A DNA stretch of 64,000 nt. Origin: CAVYOD01 sp963770045. GTDB taxonomy: Bacteria; Acidobacteriota; Aminicenantia; Aminicenantales; CAVYOD01. Within the stretch, counting starts at the first letter, position 1. Every line of letters begins with the position of its first letter. The stretch lies in the NCBI GenBank assembly GCA_963770045.1, contig CAVYOD010000027.1:62001-126000 (forward strand), given 5' to 3'. The translations under genes and the position numbers were made by a program. Of the stretch, positions 51,811 to 61,625 are shown piece after piece. The notes below the pieces were generated by a model. That model had not been told where the DNA came from. It worked only from the letters and a program-made list of their open reading frames with translations, and made no database searches.

Positions 51811-52833
51811 ATGAAAAGGATATTGATTCTGTGGCTGGCCATGGGAATTGCCGCGGCCCCTGCCTTCTCCGGAGTCGTCAAAAAAACCAAGGCTGATGTT
51901 ACCTTTAAAGGCTTTGGACGCTTGACCACGGCCCGGAGCGAGAAACTCATCGCCGATCGGAAGTGGGTTGATTCCCAGAACGACTTCAAGGGCCAAGGTT
52001 TTTTGGGAGGCCTGGCCGGAAAGACAATTCTCCGTCCGGGGAATTCAGGGGAGATTGTGAATCTGCCCGAACTGACCGTCTTCAGGCTGGACCCCAAGAA
52101 AAAAGAATACACCGTCGGCCCGATCAAGAAATTGTCCGAGGAAACGAAAGGAGAGGAGGCCAAGTCCCAGGGCGAAACTAAGCCGTCTGAAGAACGCCAG
52201 AGCGATATCAAGATCACCCGGAGCGAGTTCAAGGTCGAAGACACCGGTGAAACTTCGACGATCAACAATTTTCCCGTCAAAAAATATACCGTCAACTGGC
52301 TCACTGAATGGGAGAATGTCCGGACCGGTGAAAAAGGCGCCAATCAGCTTACAACCGTGGTCTGGGCGACACCGATCTCTGAGACTATGGCCCAGGCCCA
52401 GGCCGAGGAGACGAAATTCTCCCGCGAATATCTCAAAGCGATCGGCCTTAACACCGACCAGCTTCAGCAGGAGATCCTGGGGACGAGCTGGATGTCTATG
52501 CTCGACTCCATGAACAAAGCGAAGGGGAAGCCGGGCCCCGATTCTTCAACGTTCGCCTCTGAGCTGAGCAAGATCAAAGGGTACCCTGTGGTCGTCGACG
52601 GCCAGTATTTTGTGACGGCCCAGAATCCCCAGGGCGAAGCGCAGCCGAGCGAAGACAAGAGCTCCAAGAGTCTTCTCGGCGGCCTGGCCAAAAAGGTCAT
52701 GAAAAAGAAACCGACCGCAGAGGAGGGCAAAGAACCCGTACTCTCCTACCACACCGAGCTCGTCGAGATTTCTCTGGCCAGCCTGAGCGCCGCCGACTTC
52801 CAGGTTCCGCCGGATTATAAAAAGAAAGGGTGA
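51811..52833 (+). CDS. Exported hypothetical protein
   Basis: 340 residues. Signal peptide MKRILILWLAMGIAAAPAFS; AAAGGAG ribosome site in front. A beta-rich N-terminal half (VKKTKADVTFKGFGRLTT, TVFRLDPKKKEYTVGPIKKL) is followed by a lysine/glutamate-rich insert. A later domain (INNFPVKKYTVNWLTEWEN, TTVVWATPISET, YPVVVDGQYFVT) may bind a ligand, similar in style to DUF4412-type proteins, but I do not assign it. Ends AADFQVPPDYKKKG, a common finish of such exported proteins. Confidence 0.6.
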   Translation: MKRILILWLAMGIAAAPAFSGVVKKTKADVTFKGFGRLTTARSEKLIADRKWVDSQNDFKGQGFLGGLAGKTILRPGNSGEIVNLPELTVFRLDPKKKEYTVGPIKKLSEETKGEEAKSQGETKPSEERQSDIKITRSEFKVEDTGETSTINNFPVKKYTVNWLTEWENVRTGEKGANQLTTVVWATPISETMAQAQAEETKFSREYLKAIGLNTDQLQQEILGTSWMSMLDSMNKAKGKPGPDSSTFASELSKIKGYPVVVDGQYFVTAQNPQGEAQPSEDKSSKSLLGGLAKKVMKKKPTAEEGKEPVLSYHTELVEISLASLSAADFQVPPDYKKKG

Positions 52834-52879
52834 ATCTCGGATCCGGTCGCTCCGGTCGCTTTCTCCTAGCCAGAAAACG

Positions 52880-53801
52880 ATGAGAGTTCTTATCACCGGA
52901 GGAACGGGATTTCTGGGGCGATCGCTCTGCGCACGCCTCGCCCAGGATGGGCACGGGGTGACGCTTGTCACCCGTTCGATTGGGAGCGTGGACGAGACTC
53001 TCGCTGCAAATAAAAAAATCTTCCTTCTCCAAGGCAACCCGACGGAGCCTGGCGATTGGCAGGAGGCGATAAAAAATCAGAACGTGATCATCAACTTGGC
53101 CGGGGCATCGATTTTCAGCAAATGGTCGGCCCGGCAAAAAAGGCGAATCAGGGAAAGCCGGCTGCGGACCACCCGCCGCATCGTCGAGGGAATCGACGGA
53201 CGGAAAGCGAGGCCGGTCACTCTTATCAACGCGTCCGCGATCGGCTATTACGGGTTTCACGAGGACGAGGAACTGGATGAAAAATCCCCCCCCGGCGGCG
53301 ATTTCCTTGCCGGGGTCTGCCGGGATTGGGAGGCCGAGGCCCTCCGGGCCGCCGACAAGGGCGCACGAGTCGTCTTGACGCGCTCCGGAATTGTGCTCGG
53401 CGAAAAAGGGGGAGCGCTCGGAATCATGGTTCGTTTCTTTAAGCTTTTCATCGGAGGCCCCTTGGGCAGCGGCCGGCAATGGTTCAGCTGGATCCATCTC
53501 CGGGACTGGGTGAGGGCCGTTGTTTTCTTGATCGATCAGCCGGAGATTTCGGGCCCAGTCAACCTCTGCACTCCGAACCCCGTAAGAAATAAGGAGCTGG
53601 CTCGCGCGCTCGGCAGGGCTCTCCACCGGCCCGCGTTCATGCCGGCGCCGGCGTTCGCGCGTCCGATTGATCCTGGGCGAATTCGGGAACCTTGTCCTCA
53701 AAGGACAGAGGGTCGTCCCGCGACGTCTGCTCGATCGCAAATTCGATTTTCATTATCCTGAGATAGAAGGAGCTCTCGAGGACATCCTGACGAAAAAGTG
53801 A
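52880..53801 (+). CDS. TIGR01777-type SDR/NAD-dependent epimerase (YfcH-like), frameshifted
   Basis: Rossmann-fold protein. The dinucleotide motif is LITGGTGFLGRSL (4-16). NLAGASIFSKWSARQKRRIRESR, NASAIGYYG and WEAEALRA are hallmarks of the YfcH family, whose reaction is unproven. After MPAPAFA an extra C near 53660 shifts the frame. The corrected ending VRLILGEFGNLVLKGQRVVP, then a stop at 53801, matches the family terminus. About 306 residues. Monocistronic. Confidence 0.88.
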
Positions 53802-53853
53802 CTCTTCCGAATTCCCCCGACAGTGATATGATTTTCCGGACTGGAGGAAACCG

Positions 53854-54755
53854 ATGCTCAAAAACATCTTAGGATTATTGCTCCTCTTGGGACTGGTCAA
53901 TCTTCCTTCTCTATCCGGGGCTCTGCCGGAGACAAAGACGGGCCTCAAAATTTTCATCTCCGCCGACATCGAGGGTGTTGCCGGAGTCGTGAACGCCGCC
54001 CAGACTTCTTCTTCGGGCGAGGAGTATCAAAAGGCCCGAGAATGGATGACCGACGAGGTCCTGGCCGCCATCGAAGGCGCGCGGGCGGCAGGGGCGGTTG
54101 AGTTTCTTGTCGCCGACGCTCACGGAAGCATGCTCAACCTCCTCCCCGATAAATTCGGATCCGATACGAAGCTCATCCGCGGCTGGGCACGTCCGCTGGG
54201 CATGATGCAGGGAATTGACGGGAGCTTCGATGCGGTTTTCTTCATCGGCTATCATGCCCAGGCCGGCACTCAAGATGCGACCATCGCTCACACCATAACC
54301 GGTAGTATCTATAATTTCCGTATCAACGGTGTCACCGTCCCGGAAGCCGGGATCAATGGCTTGATCGCCGGCAATTTCGGCGTTCCTGTGGCTCTTGATT
54401 TCGGGAGATAAAGCCGCGGCTGAACAGGCGACCAATCTACTCGGCGGAATCGAGACAGCCGTTGTCAAGGAAGGTGTCTCCGAAGCCGTAATCACCCTTC
54501 CTCCGGAGCGCGCCTGCGGGCTGATCAAAGAACGGGCGGAGAGGGCACTTAAAACGGCTCAGGGAGTTCAAACCTTATAGACAGCAGCCGCCGTTCAGGT
54601 TCGAGGTCGATTTCGTTCATGAGTCCACGGCGGAAGTCGCCAGCTGGATTCCCTCTGTGAAGCGAGAGGGCTCCCGCACGATTTTCTTCATGGGAGACGA
54701 CCTGCTCAAGCTGGTGCCTCTTCTCAGGGTCATCACCCGGTTCATAAGCCTTTAG
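53854..54755 (+). CDS. Exported M55 (DppA) D-aminopeptidase, frameshifted
   Basis: Signal peptide, then KIFISADIEGVAGVVNAAQ (metal-binding Asp-Glu), VADAHGSMLNLLPD (His) and FFIGYHAQAGTQDATIAHT, the M55 zinc motifs. Near 54403 an extra A breaks the frame; the sense resumes VSGDKAAAEQATNLLGGIE. A second shift near 54562 restores FKPYRQQPPFRFEVDF to a stop at 54755. Reconstructed length is about 300 residues. Frees D-amino acids from peptides, for instance from cell-wall material. Confidence 0.85.
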
Positions 54756-54802
54756 CCCAATGGGAATTCGGCAGCGGACTGATTCAGTCGAAAGAGGATG
54801 AG

Positions 54803-55860
54803 ATGAAAACAAAACCGGCCGCCGCAATTATCTTTTTGGTCTTCCTGACCGCGTTCCTTTTCCTCCAAGATTGTGCCCGGCACGAGAGGGCCGCTCTCGT
54901 TCCACGCACCGCGCCGATTTGTTTCGGCCTCCACGTCCTGGTGGAAAATAGGGCCGCGGCCGATGAATTGCTCAGACAAATCCCCGAGCTGGCCAAGCTG
55001 GGGCTGGATCTCCTCTTCGTCGAGATAGACTACAACTACGAATACGTCTCTCATCCGGAGCTGAGGGGCGATGACCCGATCTCACGGGAGACGGTGAAAA
55101 AGATGGTGGCCCTGTGCCGGGACCTCAAGATCCGGCTCATACCCGAGTTCCAGAGTCTCGGGCATCAGTCCTGGGAGAAAAAGACCTTTCCGCTCCTCAT
55201 CCGGTATCCGCAGTTTGACGAGACGCCCGGCCAGTATCCCCAGAACCAGGACATCTATTGCCGGAGCTGGTGCCCGCTCCACCCGACCTCAACCCGATCA
55301 TCTTCCAGCTCTACGATGAGCTTATCGAGGCTTTTGAAGCCGACGCTCTTCATGTGGGAATGGACGAGGTCTTCTTGATCGGAAGCGAATATTGCCCCCG
55401 CTGCAAAGGAAAGAACCCGGCCGAGCTATTTGCTCAGTCGGTCAACGATATTTATGATCACCTGGTCAGAGCGAAAGGCGTGGAGATGTTCATGTGGGGG
55501 GACCGGCTGATCGATGGCGCGACGACGGGCTACGGGGAATGGGAAGGGTCGATGAACAGGACCTATCCCGCGGTCGACCTGATCCCTAAAGACATCGTCA
55601 TCTGCGATTGGCACTACGAAAAGATGAAATCCTATCCTTCCGTTCCGATGTTCCTGGACAAAGGATTCCGGGTTCTGCCGACAAGCTTTAAAGAGGTCAA
55701 AGGAGTCAAAAAGCTCATTGACTATTCGTTAACTTTTTCCTCAGAGCGGATGCTTGGCCATCTCTGCACTATCTGGGGGGCCCCCAAGTCCAGGGAGGCC
55801 AGGAATCCCGCCCTTCTCGCCGCGGCAAAAAAAGTTCAGAGCTTCAGAGTCAGCCGATAA
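54803..55860 (+). CDS. GH20-like glycoside hydrolase lipoprotein (frameshifted)
   Basis: Lipoprotein signal (FLQDC, Cys24). The TIM-barrel begins LLFVEIDYNYEYVSHPEL, IPEFQSLGHQSW. Near 55281 one base is missing; joining the frames gives CRSWCPLHP then DLNPIIFQLYDELIEAF and HVGMDEVFLIG. The Asp-Glu pair in the last is the catalytic pair of family 20 hexosaminidases. The C-terminal part (FMWGDRLIDG, ICDWHYEKM) continues the barrel. Lacks the usual GH20b domain. Substrate not defined. The end overlaps the convergent GNAT gene by 25 bases. Confidence 0.78.
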
Positions 55861-56363
55861 CGGTAGCCGAGGTCTTTGAGCCGAAATTTCAGGGATTCGA
55901 TGACCTTGATCTCCGGTTGATTCCACTTGGCGATGCAGGCGTAGACTTCTTTGTGTCCCTGCTTTTTAGCATAGGCGATGATGCTCTTGTGCAGACCGGT
56001 CGAAATCCCTCGCTTCCTGTACGGCTCGGAAACGAAGGTGATCTGGAGGTAAAATTCAGGCGGGGTCGAGCCGGGAGAGATGGGGAGGATATCATAAAGG
56101 GTGTCAATTTCCGGAGCGCCCAGGGAAGGATAACCCATCAAATAGCCCACGACCCGATCGTCCGCGAGCGCCACAAAAGTCACGTGTTTGTTGCCGGGTT
56201 TGAGATAGCGTTCGCGGTAATCATCAACGGCCGATTGAACCTGGACCGGCTTGAACTTTTCTTCGAGTTCAGCCTCCAGTTCCCTCACCAGGTCGAGGAC
56301 TTGCTCAAGGTCGGACGTCCTGTACTTTCGGATTTTGACCGTAGAGTTCTTATTTGCGCTCAA
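55836..56363 (-). CDS. GNAT-family N-acetyltransferase
   Basis: 175 residues starting with TTG at 56363 (GAGG 9 bases upstream). KIRKYRTSDLEQVLDLVREL begins strand 1 and helix 1; VALADDRVVGYLMG, LQITFVSEPYRKRGISTGL (acetyl-CoA motif R-x-x-G-I) and EVYACIAKWNQPEIKVIESLKF complete the fold. Substrate unknown. The open frame continues upstream to 57260 inside the SDR gene, but that part is antisense noise. 3' end overlaps the GH20-like gene. Confidence 0.82.
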   Translation of the reverse strand: MSANKNSTVKIRKYRTSDLEQVLDLVRELEAELEEKFKPVQVQSAVDDYRERYLKPGNKHVTFVALADDRVVGYLMGYPSLGAPEIDTLYDILPISPGSTPPEFYLQITFVSEPYRKRGISTGLHKSIIAYAKKQGHKEVYACIAKWNQPEIKVIESLKFRLKDLGYRYRLTLKL

Positions 56364-56492
56364 AGTTTTTTGACCTCGACTTATTTTAGCAGTGACAGGG
56401 ACAACAATCAACCACTCCTGGACGAGAGAAGTGGTTGACTTGTTCCGCCTCCCGTGTAAGAATTTTATTGAGGAGAAGAGAAGGGAAGTGCC

Positions 56493-57224
56493 ATGGCCGA
56501 ATCGCTTCTTTTGAAGGACAGAGTCGCCCTGGTCACCGGAGCCAGCGGCGCTCTGGGGAGTGCGGTCGTGAAGCTGATGTTGGATCAGGGGGCTCTTGTT
56601 GTCGCCGCCTATCGGAATGCCCAGAAGTTCAAAGCGCTGGCTGAATCGACAGGAGAATGGAAGACCGCCCTGTCCGGGGTCGAGGCCGACGTGACGCTCG
56701 AAACAGACGTCGAGCGGCTGGTCGGGGAGGCTATCCGAAAGCACGGCCGGGTCGATGTTCTCTTGAACCTGGCGGGAGGCTATCTGGGAGGGCAAGAAAT
56801 AGCCCAGACCCAGGAGAAAGACTGGGATTTCCTTATCGGCCTCAACCTCAAATCTGCCTTCCTTTGCTCGAGGGCCGTTCTCCCGTTCATGATGAAAGAA
56901 AATTATGGCCGGATCGTGAGCGTGGCCGCCAGGCCAGCGGTTGAAAAGAAAGGCCGGGTGAAGTCGGGGGCCTATGCGGTGTCCAAGGCGGGCGTGGTCG
57001 TCCTGATGGAGACGCTCGCCGAAGAAGTCAAGAAATTCAACATCACGGCCAACTGCATCGTTCCCAGCACCATCGACACTCCAGAGAATCGTCGCGACAT
57101 TCCCGCCGGGGATTTTTCCAAGTGGGTCAAACCCGAGGACATCGCGGCCGTGGTGCTTTTCCTGGCGTCTGAGTTCGCATCGGTCACGAGCGGAGCGGCC
57201 ATCCCCGTTTACGGAAAAGCCTGA
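56493..57224 (+). CDS. SDR-family oxidoreductase
   Basis: 243 residues. Cofactor motif TGASGALGSAV (16-26), NLAGG (NAG-type) and the active-site YAVSKAG (Tyr and Lys) with a preceding Ser region VSVAARP. The C-terminal region (FASVTSGAAIPVYGKA) is typical of 3-oxoacyl-ACP-reductase-like SDRs. No catalytic Ser stands exactly where expected (VAARP), so the activity may differ. Substrate unknown. Good GAGGAGAAG ribosome site. Confidence 0.85.
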   Translation: MAESLLLKDRVALVTGASGALGSAVVKLMLDQGALVVAAYRNAQKFKALAESTGEWKTALSGVEADVTLETDVERLVGEAIRKHGRVDVLLNLAGGYLGGQEIAQTQEKDWDFLIGLNLKSAFLCSRAVLPFMMKENYGRIVSVAARPAVEKKGRVKSGAYAVSKAGVVVLMETLAEEVKKFNITANCIVPSTIDTPENRRDIPAGDFSKWVKPEDIAAVVLFLASEFASVTSGAAIPVYGKA

Positions 57225-57273
57225 GCTTTGAGTCTTGGCGGCTGACTTAATGGCATGCAAAAGGAGAGTGCTT

Positions 57274-59413
57274 ATGCCAAAGCGCAGGTTTCTGCTCTGC
57301 CTTCTCTTTCTGTCGGGCTTTCATTCTATTTTTTCTCAAGCCGTCGATATCTACAGCCGCCCCGAACACTTTGAAAGAAGCAGGGACTATGACGCCCTCC
57401 ATTATACGCTGCGCTTCCGATTTGACGAAAAAGCAAAATCCTACTGGGGAGAAAACACAATCACTCTTGCTTCTCTCTCAGACGGCCTCAGCCGCTGCGT
57501 GCTGGACGCCGAGGATTTCTCCGTGTCCTCGGTTCTCGCCCAAAACGGGGAACAGCTGCCCTTTGAGCAGACGCCCAGGAACCTGATCGTCGATTTCCCG
57601 CGTCCCCTGGCTTACAAAGAGAAAGCCATTTTTACCGTAACATACTCAGCCAGGAACCCGAAGACGGGGTTGAAATTTGTCGAGGCTTCTCCGGACAATC
57701 CACCTCAAATCAACACTTATTCCTGGCCGGAGGATGCCCACCACTGGTTTCCCTGCTATGATTATCCCAACGACAAAGTGACCAGTGATGTCTTTGCCAC
57801 GGTTCCGAGCGACTACAGGGTCCTGTCCAACGGCCGGCTGGTGGAAATCACCGAGGACAAGGCTGGCGGCACCAAAACCTTTCACTGGACGCAGGAGCTT
57901 CCACACACGGCCTACTCCATTATGCTGGCCGCCGGTCCTTTTGAGGTCGTCAACGATTCACTCGGCTCTCTCCCGGTGGATTATTGGGTCTATAAGAAGG
58001 ATTTGGAGGATGCCGCGAGAAGCTTCAAAAAAACTCCCAAGATGATCGATTTTTACAGCCAAATCCTTTGGATTCGCATACCCTTGGGCCAAATACGATC
58101 AGGTCTGCGTGGCCGGCTTCGGCGGCGGGATGGAGGACACGACCGCGACCACTCTCGGCCACGGCACGATCCATGACGCCCGGGCGGACCAGGATTTTTC
58201 GAGCGATTCCCTTGTCGCCCACGAACTCGCCCATCAGTGGTGGGGGGATCTGATCACGGAAAGAGACTGGAGCGATGTCTGGCTCAGTGAGAGTTTCGCC
58301 ACCTATTCGGAATATCTTTTCTATAATCACGACCGGGGTGAGGACGAAGGCGCGGTGAACCTTCTGGAGAAGAAAAACGAGTACCTCGAGGAGGCCAGGG
58401 AGCGGTACATCCGGCCGGTTGTTTTCAACCGTTACACAAATCCCTGGGACATTATGGATGGTCATTCCTATCCCAAGGGTGCCGCGATCCTACATATGCT
58501 CCGTTTTATTTTGGGCGATGGGCCGTTCTTTCGGACGCTGGGCCATTTTCTGAGCAAACACGCCTTTCAAGTCGTCGATACCCATGACTTCATGGTCGCG
58601 CTCAAGGAGACGACCGGCCAGAACCTGGATTGGTTTTTTGAGGAGTGGATCTATAAGCCCGGGCACCCGGTCTTCGAAGTCGGTTATACGTGGGATGAAG
58701 GGTCCAAAAAGCTGCGGCTGAAAATTTCCCAGAAACAGGACCTGACGAAGGGGATCCCCGTTTACAAGTTGCCGATCCTCATCGGCCTGGTCACTCGGGG
58801 GATTAACACCGAGCAGAAGATCTGGCTGGAAAAGCAAACCGAAGAATTTGAGTTCGACCTTCCCGAGAAGCCGCTGCTCGTCCAGTTTGACAAGGGGAAT
58901 CATCTGCTCAAAGAATGGTCATTTCCCAAATCCCCCGACGAACTCGTTTACCAGAGCCGAAACGACGACGTCATCGGCCGGATGTGGGCCGCGGGGGAGT
59001 TGGCTAAATACCGGGAGAACCAGCCGGTCCTAACGGTCCTTCAAGAGAGGGCCCTTCAGGATCAGTTCTGGGCGGTCAGGCGGAGCGCGGTGGAGAGCCT
59101 GGCGTCACTCCGAAATCTCAAGCTGGTCGACTTTTTCAAACAAAAGTGTCGGGACGTGAATTCAAAGGTCCGTGTCGCCGCGGTCCGGGCCCTGGGCGAC
59201 CTGAGAAGGCCCGAGCTCGCGAAATTTTTCAAAGAGAAATTCAACAGGGACGGAAGCTACCTTGTCCAGGCCGAAACGCTCATCGCGCTTGGGAAGTGCG
59301 GGACCAAGGCCGATCTTTCTTTCCTGAGGAAGGCGGCGGAGATGAAATCGCCCCGGGATATCCTCAAGCGGAGTGTCAACGCGGCCCGCAACGAATTAGG
59401 GGAAATAAAGTAG
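57274..59413 (+). CDS. Exported M1-family aminopeptidase with C-terminal HEAT repeats (frameshifted)
   Basis: About 712 residues. Signal peptide, N-terminal saddle domain (YTLRFRFDEKAKSYWGENTIT), then the exopeptidase motif GGGMEDTTATT (the family's GxMEN) and zinc site HELAHQWWG with distal Glu in ESFATYSEY. An extra C near 58065 shifts the frame between FYSQI and FGFAYPWAKYDQ. After the catalytic domain a beta domain (VFEVGYTWDEG) and a series of HEAT-like helical pairs (VRRSAVESLASLRN, VRVAAVRALGDLR) close the protein. ATG at 57274 follows AAAGGAG. Confidence 0.92.
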
Positions 59414-59473
59414 GAGTCTGCGGCTCAGCATTTGTCCCTGGCAAGACATTTCAAGATCATGCCGGATTGAAAT

Positions 59474-61615
59474 TCAGTTGACCCAAGGCTTCTTTTTCTT
59501 GGCGAACTGATGGACCTGGTAGACGAAGGCCTCGAGCTTCGATTTTTCTGACGAAAGCTCCGTCGTGCCGTAGATCAGTGTGGGCAGCGGAATATTTTTG
59601 TAGTCCCTGCGGACCTGTGCGGCCAGGGCCTCTGCGACTGTGCCCAGCATGCAGTTGAAGCAGATCGCGTTGACGACACCGTCTGCGCCTCGCCTGGCAA
59701 AGTCAACCATCTTGGCGATATTCAAAAGGAGAGTCTGGTCGTTGTCCGGCCCGATGTAAGGAGAGACAAATTCAAGGATGGCCTTGGAGGAGGGTTCGCG
59801 CAGGCGTGGCAGGACTTTTCTAAGGTTCTTGGTCACCCACCGGCGCTCAACCGACTTCCTCAAGTTGAGGAGCCCGATGGCGGCGGCTTCGTGAAGCTTC
59901 AATTTGGCGAGTTTCTCGTCGAGGCTCCTCTTCAAGCCGAAATCGACGTCGTCAATAATGAACGGAGAGGGCCAGACCTCGCAGCCCATGGCCTCTAATT
60001 TCAGATAGAGGTTATGGTTGGCCACCGGGTGCTGGCGAGTGTAGAGGTCTCCGGCGATGCCGACAATGGGACGTTCCTCCTTCCGGATGTCGATGGATTG
60101 AAGGCGATCGGCGCACCTCTCCAGCGCCGGTCCGAAGGAGGCACGGTCCAGTCCATTCTCGATATCCTTGAGATTCTGCTGATGAACCAAATCGGTCGTG
60201 CCCTTGTGGATTTCGTAAGGCCTTCGTTCGCAAGCCGCCTTGATCAGCAGATCTGTGGCTACGAGCCCCCTCCAGAGTCGGATCATTCCGCTGCTTCCCA
60301 ATAATTTGGAAAGAGGTTCCATCGAGGGCGCGAAAACACTCAGGTCTTTGATCCCCAAATCCTGGAGGAGATAGTTCAGGACATCTTCGAACTGCGTCAG
60401 AAGGCAAGTGTAGCGGGCGCCCGGGAAACAGAACACTTCACCACGTCGACGCGGAGATAGTGCCATCTTGGCGAGGTCGCCGGCCATGAAGGAAAAGGCA
60501 TGGCACTCCTTTCCCGAACTGAATTCCTCTCCCAGGGCCAGAGTTTCGTCGTCGGGCGGAGGCAGGATTCGTGCCGTGATGCCAACACTCCGGAGGGCTC
60601 CGACAAAGGCATAGACATGGTCCGAAAAATAAGGAAGGACAAAGGGACGGGCTCGGTATTCATCGATCGGCTTGGTGTCTTCTTTTTTTTGGGCGATGAA
60701 AGGGATGGGCATTTTATGATCCTGGGGCGTGGACGTCACTTCGTCCAGGAAGGCCTCGAGCCGGGTGATGAGTCCGGCTTCTGCGCGGTGCTCGTCAAAT
60801 TCCAGGAGAAGGTGGGGGGTCTGCTCCAGGATTTTTTCGACGTGCTTTGTCGATATGGCATCCGGCCCGCAGCCGAAATTTGAAAGGATGAGCGGAAAAA
60901 TAGAAGGCCTCTCGGCGCACCAAAGCGACGCCAAGATGATTTCCTGATTGTACTGCCACACAGGGCGGGATTCCCAATCGCGGAGCTGGCCACCGTCGGA
61001 AGGAATGAAATCAATCGGCAGGGCGAGAACTTCCAGTTTCTGAAGATGTTTGCCGAGGTTCAAATTGAGGAAGGAATCATGAACGTTGTACGGCTTTCCG
61101 AGAACAGCCCAAAGCTGGAGGCCGTGGCCGACGAAATGGCCGAGGACCTCCTCTCCTCGCGTTCTCAGCTTCCGGCCGAAGTCTTTTTGTGCGTTCCACG
61201 ACTCAATATAAGCGGTCTCGAAAGAATCATCATCTAGTCCCAAGATTTTCTTAGTGGAACCTAGAGATTTCACAAAATCACGGGGCCCTGAGTTAAAAAG
61301 GACCGACGGGGTCAGGAGTTTTGTTTCCAAGACGGATCGGACCATGAAAGGAACATGTTCGCAGTAGGGACAGAGATAGACCGATTCATCCGGATTCCGG
61401 TGCAGGTCGACGAGGGAGGGGAAAAAAATCCAGTCTACATCCGTGTTGACGAGAGACTTGACATGACCGAAGGCCAATTTGATCGGAAAACATGTTTCCG
61501 CAGGAAGCTTTTTGAGTCCCCGCTTGAGCACCTCTCCGCTGGAATCAGGTGAGAGGGTGACAGCGCATCCCAGCCGGTTAAAAAACGTCACCCAGAACGG
61601 CAAGTATTCGAACAT
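59474..61615 (-). CDS. Acyl-CoA dehydratase activase-related protein, DUF2229 part
   Basis: 713 residues, the C-terminal half of the large 2-hydroxyacyl-CoA dehydratase activase family. FEYLPFWVTFFNRLGCAVTLS is its start; LPAETCFPIKLAFGHV, DESVYLCPYCEHVP and FGCGPDAISTKHVEKIL contain cluster-type cysteines, and GDLYTRQHPVANHNLYLKLE and AICFNCMLGTVAEAL follow. The frame upstream of the ATG also encodes the conserved RIGLPKASF (to about 61639), overlapping the end of the BadF ORF. The two ORFs are therefore probably one gene split by an indel. Confidence 0.82.
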   Translation of the reverse strand: MFEYLPFWVTFFNRLGCAVTLSPDSSGEVLKRGLKKLPAETCFPIKLAFGHVKSLVNTDVDWIFFPSLVDLHRNPDESVYLCPYCEHVPFMVRSVLETKLLTPSVLFNSGPRDFVKSLGSTKKILGLDDDSFETAYIESWNAQKDFGRKLRTRGEEVLGHFVGHGLQLWAVLGKPYNVHDSFLNLNLGKHLQKLEVLALPIDFIPSDGGQLRDWESRPVWQYNQEIILASLWCAERPSIFPLILSNFGCGPDAISTKHVEKILEQTPHLLLEFDEHRAEAGLITRLEAFLDEVTSTPQDHKMPIPFIAQKKEDTKPIDEYRARPFVLPYFSDHVYAFVGALRSVGITARILPPPDDETLALGEEFSSGKECHAFSFMAGDLAKMALSPRRRGEVFCFPGARYTCLLTQFEDVLNYLLQDLGIKDLSVFAPSMEPLSKLLGSSGMIRLWRGLVATDLLIKAACERRPYEIHKGTTDLVHQQNLKDIENGLDRASFGPALERCADRLQSIDIRKEERPIVGIAGDLYTRQHPVANHNLYLKLEAMGCEVWPSPFIIDDVDFGLKRSLDEKLAKLKLHEAAAIGLLNLRKSVERRWVTKNLRKVLPRLREPSSKAILEFVSPYIGPDNDQTLLLNIAKMVDFARRGADGVVNAICFNCMLGTVAEALAAQVRRDYKNIPLPTLIYGTTELSSEKSKLEAFVYQVHQFAKKKKPWVN

Positions 61616-61625
61616 GAATGAGGCC

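Noticed and set aside
56364..57260. Upstream extension of the GNAT gene
   Set aside because: Antisense to the SDR gene; the acetyltransferase fold begins at the TTG at 56363.
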